64,000 bases of DNA, taken from NCBI GenBank assembly GCA_049273695.1, contig JBASRE010000009.1, forward strand, positions 7,577-71,576. The letters run 5' to 3'. A program made the translations under genes and the position numbers. Each line of letters starts with the position of its first letter. The first letter of the stretch is position 1. The DNA is from UBA11740 sp049273695. Its GTDB lineage: Bacteria; Acidobacteriota; Blastocatellia; Pyrinomonadales; Pyrinomonadaceae. The notes below the pieces were generated by a model that searched no databases, was not told the origin of the DNA, and worked only from the letters and a program-made list of their open reading frames with translations. This document shows, piece by piece, positions 17,632 to 27,263 of this stretch.

Positions 17632-19131
17632 ATGAAGAAGAACATGAAAACAACTGTGATAAAGAGATGGCTCGTGCCTTCTGCCTTCTGCCTTCTGCTT
17701 TCTTTGCTGCTCACTGCTCACAGCTCACTGCCCACTGCCTCGGCTTCCGATCCCGGCTCAGGCGATTGGCCTATGTGGGGAGGCACAGCTGATCGGAACA
17801 TGATCTCGAACATGAAAGGGATCCCGACCAGTTGGGACGTGAAGACCAAAAAGAATATTAAGTGGGTGGCAGCGCTGGGCTCGCAAACGTACGGCAATGT
17901 CGTCGTGGCCGGTGGTCTGGTCTTCGTCGGCACGAACAACGAAGGCCTGCGCGACCCGAAAATCACCGGCGACAAAGGAATCGTCATGGCCTTTCGCGAA
18001 TCGGATGGCCAGTTCATGTGGCAGATGGTCCACGACAAGATGGCGCAGGGCCGCGTCAACGATTGGCCTTACCAGGGCGTGGCGTCCTCGCCGTTGGTTG
18101 AAGGCGATCGGATCTATTACGTCTCAAATCGCGCCGAATTAGTGTGTCTCGACACGCAGGGCTTTCGCGACAAAGAAAACGACGGCGTCACAAATGAAAA
18201 ACTGACGGGAGAATTCAATGGGGACGTGGTTTGGATCTACGACATGGTCGAAGAAGTCGGTTCCCTGCCGCACAACCTGGCGAACTCTTCGCCCGTGATG
18301 TACGGCGACTTGATTTATGTCAGCACTTCGAACGGCCAGGACGAAAGTCACGTGAATGTTCCTTCGCCAAAAGCGCCGGCGATCGTTGCCGTCAACAAGA
18401 AGACCGGGAAGCTGGTTTGGGAAGACAACTCAGTCGGTGATCGCATCCTGCATGGTCAATGGTCTTCGCCGACGGTCGGCACTATCGGCGGAGTCTTGCA
18501 GGTAATGCATGGGCAAGGCGACGGATGGATTCGTGGTTATGAAGCGCTAACGGGAAAGAAACTTTGGGAGTTCGACACGAATCCAAAGGACTCAGTCTGG
18601 CCTAAGACACGCAACGAACTGATCAGCACACCCGTCGTTTACGAAGACCGCGTCTACATCGCAAACGGCCAGGATCCGGAACACGGCGAGGGTGTGGGTC
18701 ACATGTACTGCATCGATGCCACCAAGCGGGGCGACATCACAAAGACTGGCCTGGTTTGGCATTACGACAAGATTCGCCGGTCGATCTCTACGCCGGCGAT
18801 CAAAGACGGAATTGTTTATCAGTCTGATTTCAGCGGCTTCTTGCACGCGCTCGACGCAAAGACCGGCCAGGCCTACTGGGTGCACGATCTATTCGCCGCA
18901 GTTTGGGGTTCGCCCGTGCTGATTGACGGCAAGGTCTACCTTGGTGATGAGGACGGCGACGTGGTCATCATGCAAGCTGGAAAGACGAAAAAGGTGCTTG
19001 CCGAGATAAACATGGGAAGTTCTGTTTACAGCACGCCTGTGCCCGCCAACGGAGTGCTCTACATCAGCAATCGCAATCAGCTCTACGCGTTGGCGGAAGC
19101 GAAGCCGGCGACAGCTGCAGCGCCCAAGTGA
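17632..19131 (+). CDS. Exported PQQ/BamB-like beta-propeller protein
   Basis: 499 residues from the ATG at 17632; upstream in-frame codons are repeat DNA. The signal peptide (residues about 1-40) contains LVPSAFCLLLS, encoded by GCCTTCT heptamers, followed by an Ala/Ser/Thr-rich stretch (LLTAHSSLPTASAS). The mature part starts GDWPMWGGTADRNMISNMKG. Repeats include VNKKTGKLVWED, YEALTGKKLWEF and LDAKTGQAYWVH. It differs from the others by insertions such as LDTQGFRDKENDGVTNEKLT, with an Asp-rich loop that could bind calcium. It lies on the same strand as the preceding fusion propeller, 94 bases downstream. Confidence 0.87.
   Translation: MKKNMKTTVIKRWLVPSAFCLLLSLLLTAHSSLPTASASDPGSGDWPMWGGTADRNMISNMKGIPTSWDVKTKKNIKWVAALGSQTYGNVVVAGGLVFVGTNNEGLRDPKITGDKGIVMAFRESDGQFMWQMVHDKMAQGRVNDWPYQGVASSPLVEGDRIYYVSNRAELVCLDTQGFRDKENDGVTNEKLTGEFNGDVVWIYDMVEEVGSLPHNLANSSPVMYGDLIYVSTSNGQDESHVNVPSPKAPAIVAVNKKTGKLVWEDNSVGDRILHGQWSSPTVGTIGGVLQVMHGQGDGWIRGYEALTGKKLWEFDTNPKDSVWPKTRNELISTPVVYEDRVYIANGQDPEHGEGVGHMYCIDATKRGDITKTGLVWHYDKIRRSISTPAIKDGIVYQSDFSGFLHALDAKTGQAYWVHDLFAAVWGSPVLIDGKVYLGDEDGDVVIMQAGKTKKVLAEINMGSSVYSTPVPANGVLYISNRNQLYALAEAKPATAAAPK
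17672..17745 (+). repeat. GCCTTCT heptamer repeat translated as a signal peptide
   Basis: GCCTTCTGCCTTCTGCCTTC with variants continues into CTGCTCACTGCTCACAGCTC. Within the propeller gene at 17632 it encodes the hydrophobic core of the export signal. A seven-base unit has a 21-base coding period (Ala-Phe-Cys-Leu-Leu-Pro-Ser), and loss or gain of one unit shifts the frame. Confidence 0.75.
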
Positions 19132-19145
19132 TTCATCGTGGAAAG

Positions 19146-19220
19146 AGTTATTCGGCTCCGTTAGGAGCCAAATGTTTATAGACCGCGTCTATTAAATAAG
19201 TTTTGAGCTCCGTTAGGAGG
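19146..19220. repeat. GCTCCGTTAGGAGC / ATGTTTATAGA repeat
   Basis: GGCTCCGTTAGGAGCCAAAT followed by GTTTATAGACCGCG, then GAGCTCCGTTAGGAGG. Same family as 3445-3658. It directly precedes the 28-base inverted repeat at 19221-19313. Confidence 0.8.
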
Positions 19221-19313
19221 TCAGTACCGGGAGCGGTAGCGACCGGGTCGATTTCCCGCCTACGTTCTCGGCGGGCGACAATGGAACCCGGTCGCTACCG
19301 CTCCCGGTACTGA
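19221..19313. repeat. 28-base perfect inverted repeat with inner hairpin
   Basis: Arms 19221-19248 (starting TCAGTACCGGGAGCGGTAGC) and 19286-19313 are exact reverse complements. The 37-base centre has a second hairpin, CCCGCC / GGCGGG. It ends 8 bases before the ATG of the alcohol dehydrogenase, so a transcript crossing it would carry the hairpin next to the start. It could insulate or attenuate that gene, or be a mobile palindrome. Confidence 0.85.
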
Positions 19314-19321
19314 CATAAACC

Positions 19322-20470
19322 ATGCAATCCTTCGATTTTCAACCTCGAACTCGAGTGGTTTTTGGCGCCGGCTCGATCAAGCGACTCGGCGAGCTTGCTG
19401 CCGAACTGCAATTTCGCCGGACTCTGCTGGTCTCGGATCGCGGCATGCTGGCATCTGGTCACGTCGATGAAGCCCTGGAGCCGTTAGCCGACAAAGGAAT
19501 CGATGTCGCTCGCTTTCACGACTTTGCCGAGAATCCGGACACTGTAGTTATTGACGCCGGTTGCGAGTTTGCCAGGTCACTCGCAATAGATTCAATCATC
19601 GCCGTCGGCGGCGGCAGTTCGCTGGATTGCGCGAAAGGAATCAACTTCGTGCTGACGAACGGCGGGCGGATGCACGATTATGCCGGCTACGGCAAAGCCG
19701 CAAAACCGATGCTGCCGATGATTGCCGTTCCCACGACCGCCGGAACCGGCAGCGAGGCCCAGAGCTACGCGGTCATCTCCGATGCCGAAACTCATGCGAA
19801 GATGGCCTGCGGAGATGCGAAAGCCTCATTCCGGCTGGCGCTACTGGATCCTCAACTCACCATCTCGCAGCCACACGCGATCACGGCCACCGCGGGTTTC
19901 GATGCGATTACACACGCAGTCGAGACTTATGTAACGACCAGACGAAACCCGTTCTCCGAAGTTTTTTCGCGTGAGGCGTGGCGATTGTTGGATGACCAAT
20001 ACGAGCGCGTGTTAGAGAGTTCCGGCGACTTGGAAGCGCGCAGCGCAATGCAGCTCGGCGCTCACTTCGCCGGCATCGCGATCGAGAGTTCGATGCTGGG
20101 CGCCACTCATGCTTGTGCTAATCCTTTAACTGCACATTACGGAACAACTCACGGCGCTGCGCTGGCAATGCTGCTGCCGACCGTTGTCCGCTGGAACAAG
20201 TCTGCGGCCGGTGAACGTTACGCTGAGTTTGCGCGGGCTTCAGGCTTGTATTCCGGTTCCGACAACGATGAGGCAACTGAGGCGCTGGCGCGACGCCTCG
20301 AACAACTCGCAGCGGCCGGCGGTCTGCAAACAAGTTTAAGCGCGGCCGGGATCGAATCCGAGCAGTTGCCTTTACTCGCATCCGAGGCGGCTAAGCAGTG
20401 GACAGGTGGATTCAATCCGCGCGCTTTCGATCAGGTTGGAGCATTGGAGGTTTATCAGAGTGCGTTCTAG
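19322..20470 (+). CDS. Iron-containing (group III) alcohol dehydrogenase
   Basis: 382 residues. The N-terminal nucleotide-binding domain has AVGGGSSLDCAKG (95-107) and PTTAGTGSE (137-145). The C-terminal helical domain has likely metal ligands Asp194 and His198 in AGFDAITHAVETY, His263 in GATHACANPL and His277 in HYGTTHGAAL. Family members oxidise alcohols or reduce aldehydes with NAD(P) and a divalent metal, in the cytoplasm. Substrate unknown; butanol-, lactaldehyde- and maleylacetate-reductase-like enzymes all fit. The start ATG lies immediately after the 28-base inverted repeat, with no clear ribosome-binding site. Confidence 0.9.
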   Translation: MQSFDFQPRTRVVFGAGSIKRLGELAAELQFRRTLLVSDRGMLASGHVDEALEPLADKGIDVARFHDFAENPDTVVIDAGCEFARSLAIDSIIAVGGGSSLDCAKGINFVLTNGGRMHDYAGYGKAAKPMLPMIAVPTTAGTGSEAQSYAVISDAETHAKMACGDAKASFRLALLDPQLTISQPHAITATAGFDAITHAVETYVTTRRNPFSEVFSREAWRLLDDQYERVLESSGDLEARSAMQLGAHFAGIAIESSMLGATHACANPLTAHYGTTHGAALAMLLPTVVRWNKSAAGERYAEFARASGLYSGSDNDEATEALARRLEQLAAAGGLQTSLSAAGIESEQLPLLASEAAKQWTGGFNPRAFDQVGALEVYQSAF

Positions 20471-20489
20471 CCACGATTACGACAAACAA

Positions 20490-21752
<1,263 letters not shown>

Positions 21753-21816
21753 GTCCGCGAAGCGGACGATAGCGTAAGCCCTGGGGCTGACGCCGGCTTC
21801 GCTGGCTTTGTTCACC

Positions 21817-23448
21817 TCATGACTGGCGATCTCCAAAGTATTTCGCAATCGTCGTCGCCGCGGGTTTGGCTGTGACCAGCGATACGACAAACATCAAAAG
21901 CGACGAGACGAGAACCATCGGCACGACCGGCATAAATCCAAACACCGCGGTGCCGCCAGGTGTGCGCGAAATGAGTTCTGTTCCGCCCACAGACCAATAG
22001 ACGGTCGCCGGTCCGGGTGCCGGTGCGGGGACAACGGACTGAAAGATCGCAACTGCAACTACCGCCAGGGCCACCCACACAGTCACCGCCAGCGCGCCCC
22101 ATTTCGTACTTCCCTTCCAGAACAAAGCGCCGATCAGCAGAGGCGACAGTGCAGCGAATCCAGAGAAGGCATACTGAATCGCTAACTCAAAAATTGTCTC
22201 CGGCGCGCGCAGTGCGACCAGATAAGCGCCCAACGTGATGAGCACGATAAAGATGCGCCCGGTTTGAACCTGCACACTTTCGCCAAAGCGCTGCTTGCCC
22301 CCATAAAAGGCAAACACGTCCTCGGTGAACATCGTTGAAAGAGCGAGAATTTGCGAGTCACTCGCCATCACTGCCGCCATGATCCCAGCACCCAGCAAGC
22401 CCGCGAGCCAAAGCGGCGCGTACCGTTCGAGCAGACGCAGAATCACATCGTCTCCGGCAGCCTTTTCGCGCAACTCATCGCGCTGTTCCGGCGCCATCGT
22501 CTTACCCTGCCGCGCCAGCGTCGCTCGCGCCTCCTGCTTGGCGCGAATTTGCGGCACGTCCGTCACGCGATTCGCCATGACGCCGAGAAAGACGCACGGC
22601 AGCCAAATCGCCATGATGCACAGCGGATAGAGGATCACTGTCTTCTTGAAGTGGGCCATCTTTTTCGCCGTCAGCGAGAAGATGAGAATGTGCGGAAAAG
22701 CGATCGCCGAGAGAGGGATGAATGTGTAGCTGAAAAAGTAGTACGGCGATATGCGCTCGCGCGTGAACAGTGGCGCCAGAGCCGGTGAGGCGAGCATTTG
22801 TTGGGCAGCGCTCTTGTAGCCGCCCATGCCGACGCCGATAACCACCAACGCGACCGCACCGAAGATCAGGAACAGCACGGTTTGAAATGTGTTGACCCAC
22901 GCCGTGCCGCGCATGCCTCCGAAAAAGACATAACCCATCACGACCATCGCAACGACCGCTCCGCCAAACCAAAACGGAACCACTCCGCCGCTGACTGTGT
23001 TTAGCGTCGTGCCGCCGCCCATGATGCCAATGATGATGTAAGGAACCAGCAGCGCAGCCTGGACAACTGAAATCACTGTGCCGATGTGAGTGCATTCCCA
23101 ACGATCGCGAAACATCTGCACCGGGGTCATGAAGCCGTACTTCTTGCCGAGCGCCCAGACACGCGTGCCGATGAGAAAAATCGTGAGCGGAATCACCAAC
23201 CCTGACGACGACGCCATCAGTCCAAACGTGACGATACCGTTGTTGAAAGCGTGGCCCGACGAACCGAGGATGGCAAAGGCCGTCATGTTCGTGCCGAACA
23301 ACGAGAAGAGGAAAACGGCTGGTCCGAGTTGGCGGTTGGCGAGGAAAAATCCTTCCGCTTTTTCTTTTCCCTTCGCGTGACGAAAGGCAAAGATTCCGAT
23401 GTAAAGAACTACCGCGAGATAGGCGAAGACAAGGATTGCTGGAATCAA
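21817..23448 (-). CDS. Sodium:solute symporter (SSS family)
   Basis: 543 residues from a TTG start at 23448 that overlaps the TGA of the DUF3311 gene by four bases (TTGA). About 13 membrane helices; N-terminal FFLANRQLGPAVFLFSLFGT and TAFAILGSSGHAFNNGIVTF are typical SSS segments with the Na+-site helix. A cytoplasmic loop (ATLARQGKTMAPEQRDELRE) is charged. The arrangement of a small DUF3311 protein followed by an SSS permease resembles the MctB-MctC monocarboxylate importer of Corynebacterium, so uptake of acetate, pyruvate or propionate is a reasonable but untested guess. Confidence 0.87.
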   Translation of the reverse strand: MIPAILVFAYLAVVLYIGIFAFRHAKGKEKAEGFFLANRQLGPAVFLFSLFGTNMTAFAILGSSGHAFNNGIVTFGLMASSSGLVIPLTIFLIGTRVWALGKKYGFMTPVQMFRDRWECTHIGTVISVVQAALLVPYIIIGIMGGGTTLNTVSGGVVPFWFGGAVVAMVVMGYVFFGGMRGTAWVNTFQTVLFLIFGAVALVVIGVGMGGYKSAAQQMLASPALAPLFTRERISPYYFFSYTFIPLSAIAFPHILIFSLTAKKMAHFKKTVILYPLCIMAIWLPCVFLGVMANRVTDVPQIRAKQEARATLARQGKTMAPEQRDELREKAAGDDVILRLLERYAPLWLAGLLGAGIMAAVMASDSQILALSTMFTEDVFAFYGGKQRFGESVQVQTGRIFIVLITLGAYLVALRAPETIFELAIQYAFSGFAALSPLLIGALFWKGSTKWGALAVTVWVALAVVAVAIFQSVVPAPAPGPATVYWSVGGTELISRTPGGTAVFGFMPVVPMVLVSSLLMFVVSLVTAKPAATTIAKYFGDRQS

Positions 23449-23684
23449 GAGTTTGCCTCCTTGTCAGGGGCTTGTTGCTCGACTTCGCGCTCGAGATGCG
23501 CAGGCCAGGCAAAGGTGACGAGCAGCCACATCACTAACGAAGCGGCGACAGCGAAGCACGCATGGTAAAAGAGTCCGATGGGCACAAAGCCGAAAACCAG
23601 CGGATAAGGCGTGCGCCAAAACCAAATATCCTGATGCAGGATGTAGAGAACGACGACCGCGACGATCAAAAGGATTCTTTTCAT
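23445..23684 (-). CDS. DUF3311-type small membrane partner of the symporter
   Basis: 79 residues from the ATG at 23684; the frame extends to 23723 without added homology. Two membrane helices (ILLIVAVVVLYILHQDIWFW and GLFYHACFAVAASLVMWLLV) enclose PYPLVFGFVPIG, the DUF3311 pattern. The C-terminal tail is acidic and cytosolic in the usual topology. The stop overlaps the symporter start, implying translational coupling. In MctBC-like systems this protein is needed with the permease, but its exact role is not known. Confidence 0.8.
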   Translation of the reverse strand: MKRILLIVAVVVLYILHQDIWFWRTPYPLVFGFVPIGLFYHACFAVAASLVMWLLVTFAWPAHLEREVEQQAPDKEANS

Positions 23685-23784
23685 AATCGTTCGTTTAGGT
23701 CGAGCCGAGACATGGTTCGACAATCGCTGTCAGTTTGAAGCCGATAAATCGTTTCCGCCCAGTCTGGAGTCTGGAGAATATAAC

Positions 23785-23865
23785 GCAAGGTGGGAAAATC
23801 TACGAGTGGATCTTAATCGACTTGGCGCGAGTGTCTTGCCGGCCCATTGGGTATCTGTCCCCGGG
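23785..23865. repeat. GCAAGGTGGGAAAATCTACG repeat, copy 1
   Basis: About 80 bases shared with 34686-34762: GCAAGGTG-x-GAAAATCTACGAGTG, ATCGAC-TGGCGCG-GTGTCTTGCCGG, then ATCTGTC. It begins GCAAGG and has CTTGCCGG near its end, so the ends are partly complementary. It lies between the convergent or unlinked units at 23.7 and 23.9 kb. Non-coding. Confidence 0.8.
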
Positions 23866-23900
23866 TCGAGGCGATGACTCACGATTGAACTCGCCTGATC

Positions 23901-25892
23901 TCAAGTCGGTAATCCCACGCGACGTACGAGATCCTGAAAACGCCGATCCGAACGCAGCGGATCCAGATGTGATTCGATGTTGAGTGTCAACAGAAGAACG
24001 TCCCGCTCCTGAAAAGCTTTGTCCAACCAGGCGAACGCCTGCTCTTTGTCTCCCAATGCAACGTGCAATGAAGCGATGAGGCACGCTGCGACGTAGCGTG
24101 TCTTTGCTTCGTCTTCCAGCTCGCTGAGAATGCGACGAGCTTCTACTGTCTTGCCGATCTTGGCATAGGCCCAGCCGAGCCGTGCCTTCATCACCGGGCT
24201 GCCCCCGGAATGCTCAACCGCCTTATGAAAGGTGCTCATAGCTTCGTCGTCCATGCCCTTTGCCTGGTAGGAACGAGCCAGGTAGTTGAGAGCGGGAGCA
24301 AAGTTTGGTTCAAGCTCGAGAGCGTTCTTGAACTCGACTATCGCCGCGTCATACTGGCGGGCACAGTAGTATGGATAGCCCACTTGCGTGTTGATGATTG
24401 GCGAAAGTGGGTCCAGCTCCTTTGCGCGACGTAGGGCTTTGATGCTCTCCTCAGTGCGCCCCATGAAAACCAAAAACTCTCCATACCATTGATGCGCGGT
24501 GGCGTAATTCGGATTCAGTTTCAGCGCTTGCTGGAATTCACGTTCCGCGCCAATCCAATCCCAATCGTATTGCTCCTTGATCAGTGCCAGGGCCACGTGC
24601 GGCTCAGCCAGAGTCACATCCAACACCATGGCTTTTTCCGCAGCATCTCTGGCTTTTGAGTTGGACTCGCGGCTCGACGTGCTGCCCCAGAGACTCTGCA
24701 ACACATAGGACTCCGCCAGCGCTGAGTATGCCATGGCATATTTCTGGTCCCGGGCGATCGCTTGACTAAAAAACTCAATCGACTTCTCAATCCCATCCTG
24801 TGTTCGCTTGTTCCAAAAGAAACGGCCCTTGAGATACAACTGATAAGCCTCCGGGTCGCGTGAGTGGCGCGGGGTCGACGCTTGCGCGCGCCCAAGAAGT
24901 TTAGCCTCGAGTTTGGTGGCCAGCTGGGTGGTGATCTCATCTTGTAATGTCGCGAGATCGTTGATTGAGCGCTCGTAAGTTTCGCCGGCCCAGAGAACAC
25001 TGCCATCTTCAGTCTTAACCAGCCGAACGCTGACGCGCACGCGATCCCCATCACGACGAACACTACCCTCAAGAATCGAAGCGACGCCAAGTTGCCGGCC
25101 GACTTCCCGGGGGTCGGCATCTTTGCGTTTGAAGCGCGACACCGAACCGTGCGAGATGACTTTCAAATTCTCAATCTGCGAGAGCGTAGTAATGAGACCT
25201 TCGGTGATGCCATCGCTGAGATACTCGTAGTTGGAATCATCAGGCACGTTCTTCAGCGGCAGCACCGCCAGCGAACGGATCGTAGCCAACGATTCTGGCG
25301 GCGCCGGTCGCAAGAGTTTATACGCCAGCAGCGCTCCGCCAATCAGGAGGGCCGCCACAATCGCGATGCGAACGTATGTGCGCCACGAACTGCGCCGCGC
25401 ACCGGGAGCGTCGTCACTCAACGCGACGGCCTTTGCCGGCGCCTCTGTTGGCTGCGGCAAACTCTCCGCGGTCGTGGTGAGAAGTTCGCCTGCCTGTGAC
25501 TCTCCCACATCTGTTTCCCTGACGAACTTCTCTTTGCTCCGAGCGCTGACCTGGGCTTCAATCTCTTCCAACGGCCCAATGTAGCGATAGCCTTCGGCCC
25601 AGCGAGTTTCGATGAAACGTGGCGTTTCAGTATTTTCTCCCAGCGCTTTGCGGATCGCGCCCACGCATTTGGTTAAGGTGATGTCATAAACGTCGCGGCC
25701 TTCCCAGAATTGGTCCAACAACTCCTGCCGGCTGACGATCCGATCGCGATTCTCGATGAAGTAAATCAAGACCTGGAAAGGCTTGTGCGAAAGGTGCACA
25801 GCCTTGCCGTCGGCGCCGGTGAGGCGACGTTTGTTTGGATCGAGCTCGAATTCTTCGAGCCGGTAGACCTTTTGGATCTCCACTGTCATCAA
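23901..25892 (-). CDS. Winged-helix transcriptional regulator with TolB-like and TPR domains (CadC-type)
   Basis: 663 residues. An OmpR/PhoB-type winged helix lies at about 8-105 (FELDPNKRRLTGADGKAVHL, LTKCVGAIRKALGE, GYRYIG), then a variable linker and one membrane helix at about 175-195 (YVRIAIVAALLIGGALLAYK). A TolB-N-like domain follows at about 205-330 (LAVLPLKNVPDDSNYEYLSD), then TPR repeats to the end. The DNA-binding part is cytoplasmic and the TolB/TPR part periplasmic, so it would sense outside and act on DNA at the membrane like CadC. This fusion is abundant in Acidobacteriota. No promoter target is evident. Confidence 0.88.
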   Translation of the reverse strand: MMTVEIQKVYRLEEFELDPNKRRLTGADGKAVHLSHKPFQVLIYFIENRDRIVSRQELLDQFWEGRDVYDITLTKCVGAIRKALGENTETPRFIETRWAEGYRYIGPLEEIEAQVSARSKEKFVRETDVGESQAGELLTTTAESLPQPTEAPAKAVALSDDAPGARRSSWRTYVRIAIVAALLIGGALLAYKLLRPAPPESLATIRSLAVLPLKNVPDDSNYEYLSDGITEGLITTLSQIENLKVISHGSVSRFKRKDADPREVGRQLGVASILEGSVRRDGDRVRVSVRLVKTEDGSVLWAGETYERSINDLATLQDEITTQLATKLEAKLLGRAQASTPRHSRDPEAYQLYLKGRFFWNKRTQDGIEKSIEFFSQAIARDQKYAMAYSALAESYVLQSLWGSTSSRESNSKARDAAEKAMVLDVTLAEPHVALALIKEQYDWDWIGAEREFQQALKLNPNYATAHQWYGEFLVFMGRTEESIKALRRAKELDPLSPIINTQVGYPYYCARQYDAAIVEFKNALELEPNFAPALNYLARSYQAKGMDDEAMSTFHKAVEHSGGSPVMKARLGWAYAKIGKTVEARRILSELEDEAKTRYVAACLIASLHVALGDKEQAFAWLDKAFQERDVLLLTLNIESHLDPLRSDRRFQDLVRRVGLPT

Positions 25893-26091
25893 CGACTTAG
25901 CCTTCGGTAGTTTTTCTTCTCATCTTTTTCGCAATCTGTTCAGGACTTGAGGAGCGATGGTGTTGTATTTCTCGACCTTGAAAGCGGTTCGCGAACTCCG
26001 ATTGTCGCGGCGAAGCATTTTACCGCTAACAGACAAGAAGCCGGAAGAGACTTCAGACATTGAAAGAAGAACAACCCAAAGGAGAAACAAG

Positions 26092-26691
26092 ATGAGTAAA
26101 CAAATGAGTCGCGTTACTGGCGTAGTCGCCGCGACGTTATTCGCCGTCGCCGTGATGTTATTCGCCGTCGCCGCGGGTTCGCCGGCGCAGTCCCAGAAAC
26201 CTGCAAAAGCGCAACCAACGCCCAAGCCGAACAGCGGTGAGTTCCATAGCTGGCGCTTCGAAACGGTCTTTACCACTAAAATGGTTGTTGGGAGCTGCAA
26301 TACAACTCAAGGGTGCAAGGCCCTGAAGAACGTCTGCGAGACGCTGCCGAAACATGATTTCGCAACTAACGAGGCGGGAAGCGTCGGTGTGTGCGCAGAC
26401 ACCAGCAGGAAGTCCAGTACCGGAGCCTGGTTTCTCAGGAACTCGAACAGCCCTGGGGACACCTCAAACGAAGACAAGAACACTGTGGGCATTGACATAC
26501 GGCCTGGAAATAATCAGGCCCAGGGAAAACGTCGATACGCCCCGGTTGTGATCCTAAAGCGGATTGATAAGAGTACGCCCTCACTCAACTGTGAAGGCGC
26601 CGCGATATGCAGAAAAGTCCAGAGCACCTGCCCCACTCTGGGCGGAACTTATAAACGGATAAGCGATGTCGCAGGTTCGTGCGGGCACTGA
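26092..26691 (+). CDS. Exported Cys-containing hypothetical protein
   Basis: 199 residues from the ATG at 26092, preceded by the strong site AAAGGAG. Signal peptide: VVAATLFAVAVMLFAVAAGS, which itself contains a short duplication (LFAVAVMLFAVA). The mature part has eight cysteines in patterns SCNTTQGCKALKNVC, GVCADTS, NCEGAAICRKVQSTC and GSCGH, which suggests disulfide bonds and an exported location. No family recognised. It is the first of four consecutive exported-protein genes on this strand. Confidence 0.75.
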   Translation: MSKQMSRVTGVVAATLFAVAVMLFAVAAGSPAQSQKPAKAQPTPKPNSGEFHSWRFETVFTTKMVVGSCNTTQGCKALKNVCETLPKHDFATNEAGSVGVCADTSRKSSTGAWFLRNSNSPGDTSNEDKNTVGIDIRPGNNQAQGKRRYAPVVILKRIDKSTPSLNCEGAAICRKVQSTCPTLGGTYKRISDVAGSCGH

Positions 26692-26703
26692 CAAAGGCCA
26701 TGG

Positions 26704-26742
26704 GAAAGTCGCGTCGCTGCTTTCGGGGCGCGACTTTTGTAG
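26704..26742 (+). terminator. Hairpin followed by TTTT
   Basis: AAAGTCGCG (26705-26713) pairs with CGCGACTTT (26729-26737), followed by T and then GTAG. It lies 14 bases after the stop of the Cys-rich exported protein and before the ribosome-binding site GGAGGA of the next gene. The T-run is short, so termination may be partial. Confidence 0.55.
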
Positions 26743-26755
26743 CCGGAGGATACCT

Positions 26756-27214
26756 ATGAAAAGAAAGCGCCTCAGGAACTCGATTCTTACCATGGTTGCG
26801 CTGGCTTCAGCCTTTGCACAGCCACCGGCAACTTCGGCCCACGCGCCAGAAACGAACCGCAAAGCCGTCACCGTCGTTGCGGCGCCTGATTTGCGCATCA
26901 GCGAGTTTGTCTTCGCCACCACGAATGAAAAAGTGGTCAGGGTCCATATCCTGAACAGCGGAAACTCCACCTCCACACTCTGCATTCTGCGTCTTACAGT
27001 GCGCAAAATTAACGGGGTCCCGGTCGGGAGAGTTACCGAAGTCAAGCTGCCGCCACTGGCCGCAGGCAAAGACACCTGGCTGGTCATAAATGCAAAGAGC
27101 ATTCTGCCCAGTAACGTCTCCCTTGAATCAACCACCTTCAAGTTAAACGCGGACGCGACTTCAATTGTTACGGAGTCGAACGAAGGTAATAACGAAGTGT
27201 GGCACAACCTGTGA
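26756..27214 (+). CDS. Exported protein with CARDB-like domain
   Basis: 152 residues from the ATG at 26756, preceded by GGAGGATACCT. Signal peptide of about 28 residues (RNSILTMVALASAFAQPPAT). One beta-sandwich domain of the CARDB (cell-adhesion-related domain in bacteria) kind follows: PDLRISEFVFATTNEKVVRV, LRLTVRKINGVPVGR, LPPLAAGKDTWLVI, ending SNEGNNEVWHN. The domain is very similar to the C-terminus of the frameshifted gene at 28543. It probably acts as an adhesion or binding module outside the cell. Confidence 0.75.
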   Translation: MKRKRLRNSILTMVALASAFAQPPATSAHAPETNRKAVTVVAAPDLRISEFVFATTNEKVVRVHILNSGNSTSTLCILRLTVRKINGVPVGRVTEVKLPPLAAGKDTWLVINAKSILPSNVSLESTTFKLNADATSIVTESNEGNNEVWHNL

Positions 27215-27263
27215 AAACGGTTGTCAGCTTGGAAAAAGTAATTGAGCTAAAGGAGAAAGAATC

